Below the pieces are notes generated by a model. It was not told the origin of the DNA, made no database searches, and saw nothing but the letters and a program-made list of their open reading frames with translations. The position numbers and the translations under genes were made by a program. Positions 6,535-7,229 of a stretch of DNA of 7,229 bases are shown piece after piece; positions within the stretch are counted from its first letter, which is position 1, and each line of letters starts with the position of its first letter. The stretch lies in contig DMHA01000064.1 of assembly GCA_003449615.1 (NCBI GenBank), forward strand, positions 1 to 7,229, in the 5' to 3' direction. Origin of the DNA: Flavobacterium sp. GTDB lineage: Bacteria > Bacteroidota > Bacteroidia > Flavobacteriales > Flavobacteriaceae.

Positions 6535-7229
6535 ATGAAAAATATCTTCGTCTTGCTGCTTTTTATTTTTAGTACAATAACCTCTGCTCAAGTGGTCATC
6601 AACGAACTCGATTCCGACACACCAAGTACCGACGATCGAGAATTTATCGAACTAAAATCTACTGTTCCAAACTTTCCGCTTGATGGTTATGTTTTGGTTT
6701 TATTCAACGGGAATGCTTCTTCTTCGACGGCAAATCAAAGTTATTATACCCTTGATTTAGACGGATTGACTACCGATGTTAATGGAATAATTCTTCTAGG
6801 AAATTCACTGCTTTCTCCTGCTCCTGACAAAATATTACCCGATAATATGATCCAAAACGGAGCCGATGGCGTTGGCCTTTATATAGGAAATGGGTCCGAT
6901 TTTCCTGAATTCACTTTGGCAACAACCACAAACCTCATCGCCGCCCTGATGTATGACACCAAAGATGCCGATGCTACCGCTTTGATGAATTTATTAGGCG
7001 TTAATGTGCAATATGACGAAGGTCAAAACAACCTTCAAACCACACAATCCGTTCAAAGAAAAACCGATGGAACTTATGAAACCAAAAACCCAACACCCGG
7101 TGCCAATAATGATGGAAGTGGCATCATTTTCAATGGAATAACCATTACAACCAGCACCATCGATAAAAATGAAGGCGATAGTTTTTCCATCACATTTACA
7201 ACCCAAAACAATGTAAGTAGCGATTTGAC
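6535..7229 (+). CDS. Secreted lamin-tail-domain protein (partial, 3' end outside window)
   Basis: The open frame runs from ATG at 6535 to the window edge (231 codons) without a stop. It begins with a signal peptide (MKNIFVLLLF, then IFSTITSA, cleaved before Q19). Residues about 19-194 form a lamin-tail domain: VVINELDSDTPSTDDREFIEL at the start (20-40), GYVLVLFNGN (51-60), GIILLGN (84-90), GADGVGLYIG (109-118), and the typical closing pattern SVQRKTDGTYETKNPTPGAN (172-191). From about residue 198 a new beta-sandwich begins (ITITTSTIDKNEGDSFSITF), as in Calx-beta or Ig-like repeats. In secreted bacterial proteins, lamin-tail domains often precede EEP nucleases (ExeM/NucH type), endonuclease I-like enzymes or T9SS sorting tails, but no catalytic part is in view. 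C-ending codons such as ACC and GCC look more frequent than in the receptor gene (judged by eye). Only a weak promoter candidate (TAAAATTG, 6463-6470) lies upstream. Confidence 0.85.
   Translation, partial: MKNIFVLLLFIFSTITSAQVVINELDSDTPSTDDREFIELKSTVPNFPLDGYVLVLFNGNASSSTANQSYYTLDLDGLTTDVNGIILLGNSLLSPAPDKILPDNMIQNGADGVGLYIGNGSDFPEFTLATTTNLIAALMYDTKDADATALMNLLGVNVQYDEGQNNLQTTQSVQRKTDGTYETKNPTPGANNDGSGIIFNGITITTSTIDKNEGDSFSITFTTQNNVSSDL

Noticed and set aside
1..7229. CRISPR arrays, insertion sequences, tRNA genes or long direct repeats
   Set aside because: None seen by reading through both strands; no transposase or integrase frame and no repeated units of useful length.

Overview
The window looks like a piece of a Flavobacteriaceae (Bacteroidota) chromosome, probably Flavobacterium or a close relative. 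The evidence is a very AT-rich composition, signal peptides ending in A-Q or S-Q, an outer-membrane receptor with the Bacteroidota-type N-terminal carboxypeptidase-regulatory-like domain, a DUF5689-type lipoprotein, several TAnnTTTG promoter elements, and almost no Shine-Dalgarno sequences.

Layout. (1) 69-652, minus strand: a compact HigB-HigA type II toxin-antitoxin pair, toxin gene first. A TAnnTTTG element and an overlapping 6-bp dyad lie just upstream. (2) 653-908: an intergenic stretch that is not empty. On the minus strand at 735-821 it holds a signal peptide followed by the first few residues of what looks like a second endonuclease/exonuclease/phosphatase (EEP) protein, cut off by a stop. 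(3) 909-2018, minus strand: an intact secreted EEP-superfamily enzyme with all main catalytic motifs. (4) 2019-2150: a short divergent promoter region with two oppositely oriented TAnnTTTG elements about 20 bp apart. (5) 2151-6374, plus strand: a two-gene operon of a TonB-dependent outer-membrane receptor and a surface-type lipoprotein, closed by a strong intrinsic terminator at 6394-6425. The lipoprotein has DUF5689/OB-fold-like regions and a C-terminal jelly-roll domain. (6) 6535 to the window edge, plus strand: the start of a secreted lamin-tail-domain protein, cut by the end of the window.

How the parts may work together. The receptor is paired with a DUF5689 lipoprotein rather than a SusD. 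It stands back to back with a secreted phosphodiesterase-type enzyme and is followed by a lamin-tail protein of the kind often joined to extracellular nucleases. The most economical reading is a locus that binds, cuts and imports an extracellular phosphate ester, with extracellular DNA or RNA as the leading candidate and phosphorus or nucleotide scavenging as the likely benefit. The gene families are clear from the sequence; the substrate is inference. The decayed second EEP gene suggests that the nuclease part of the locus was once larger and was truncated where the higBA module now sits.
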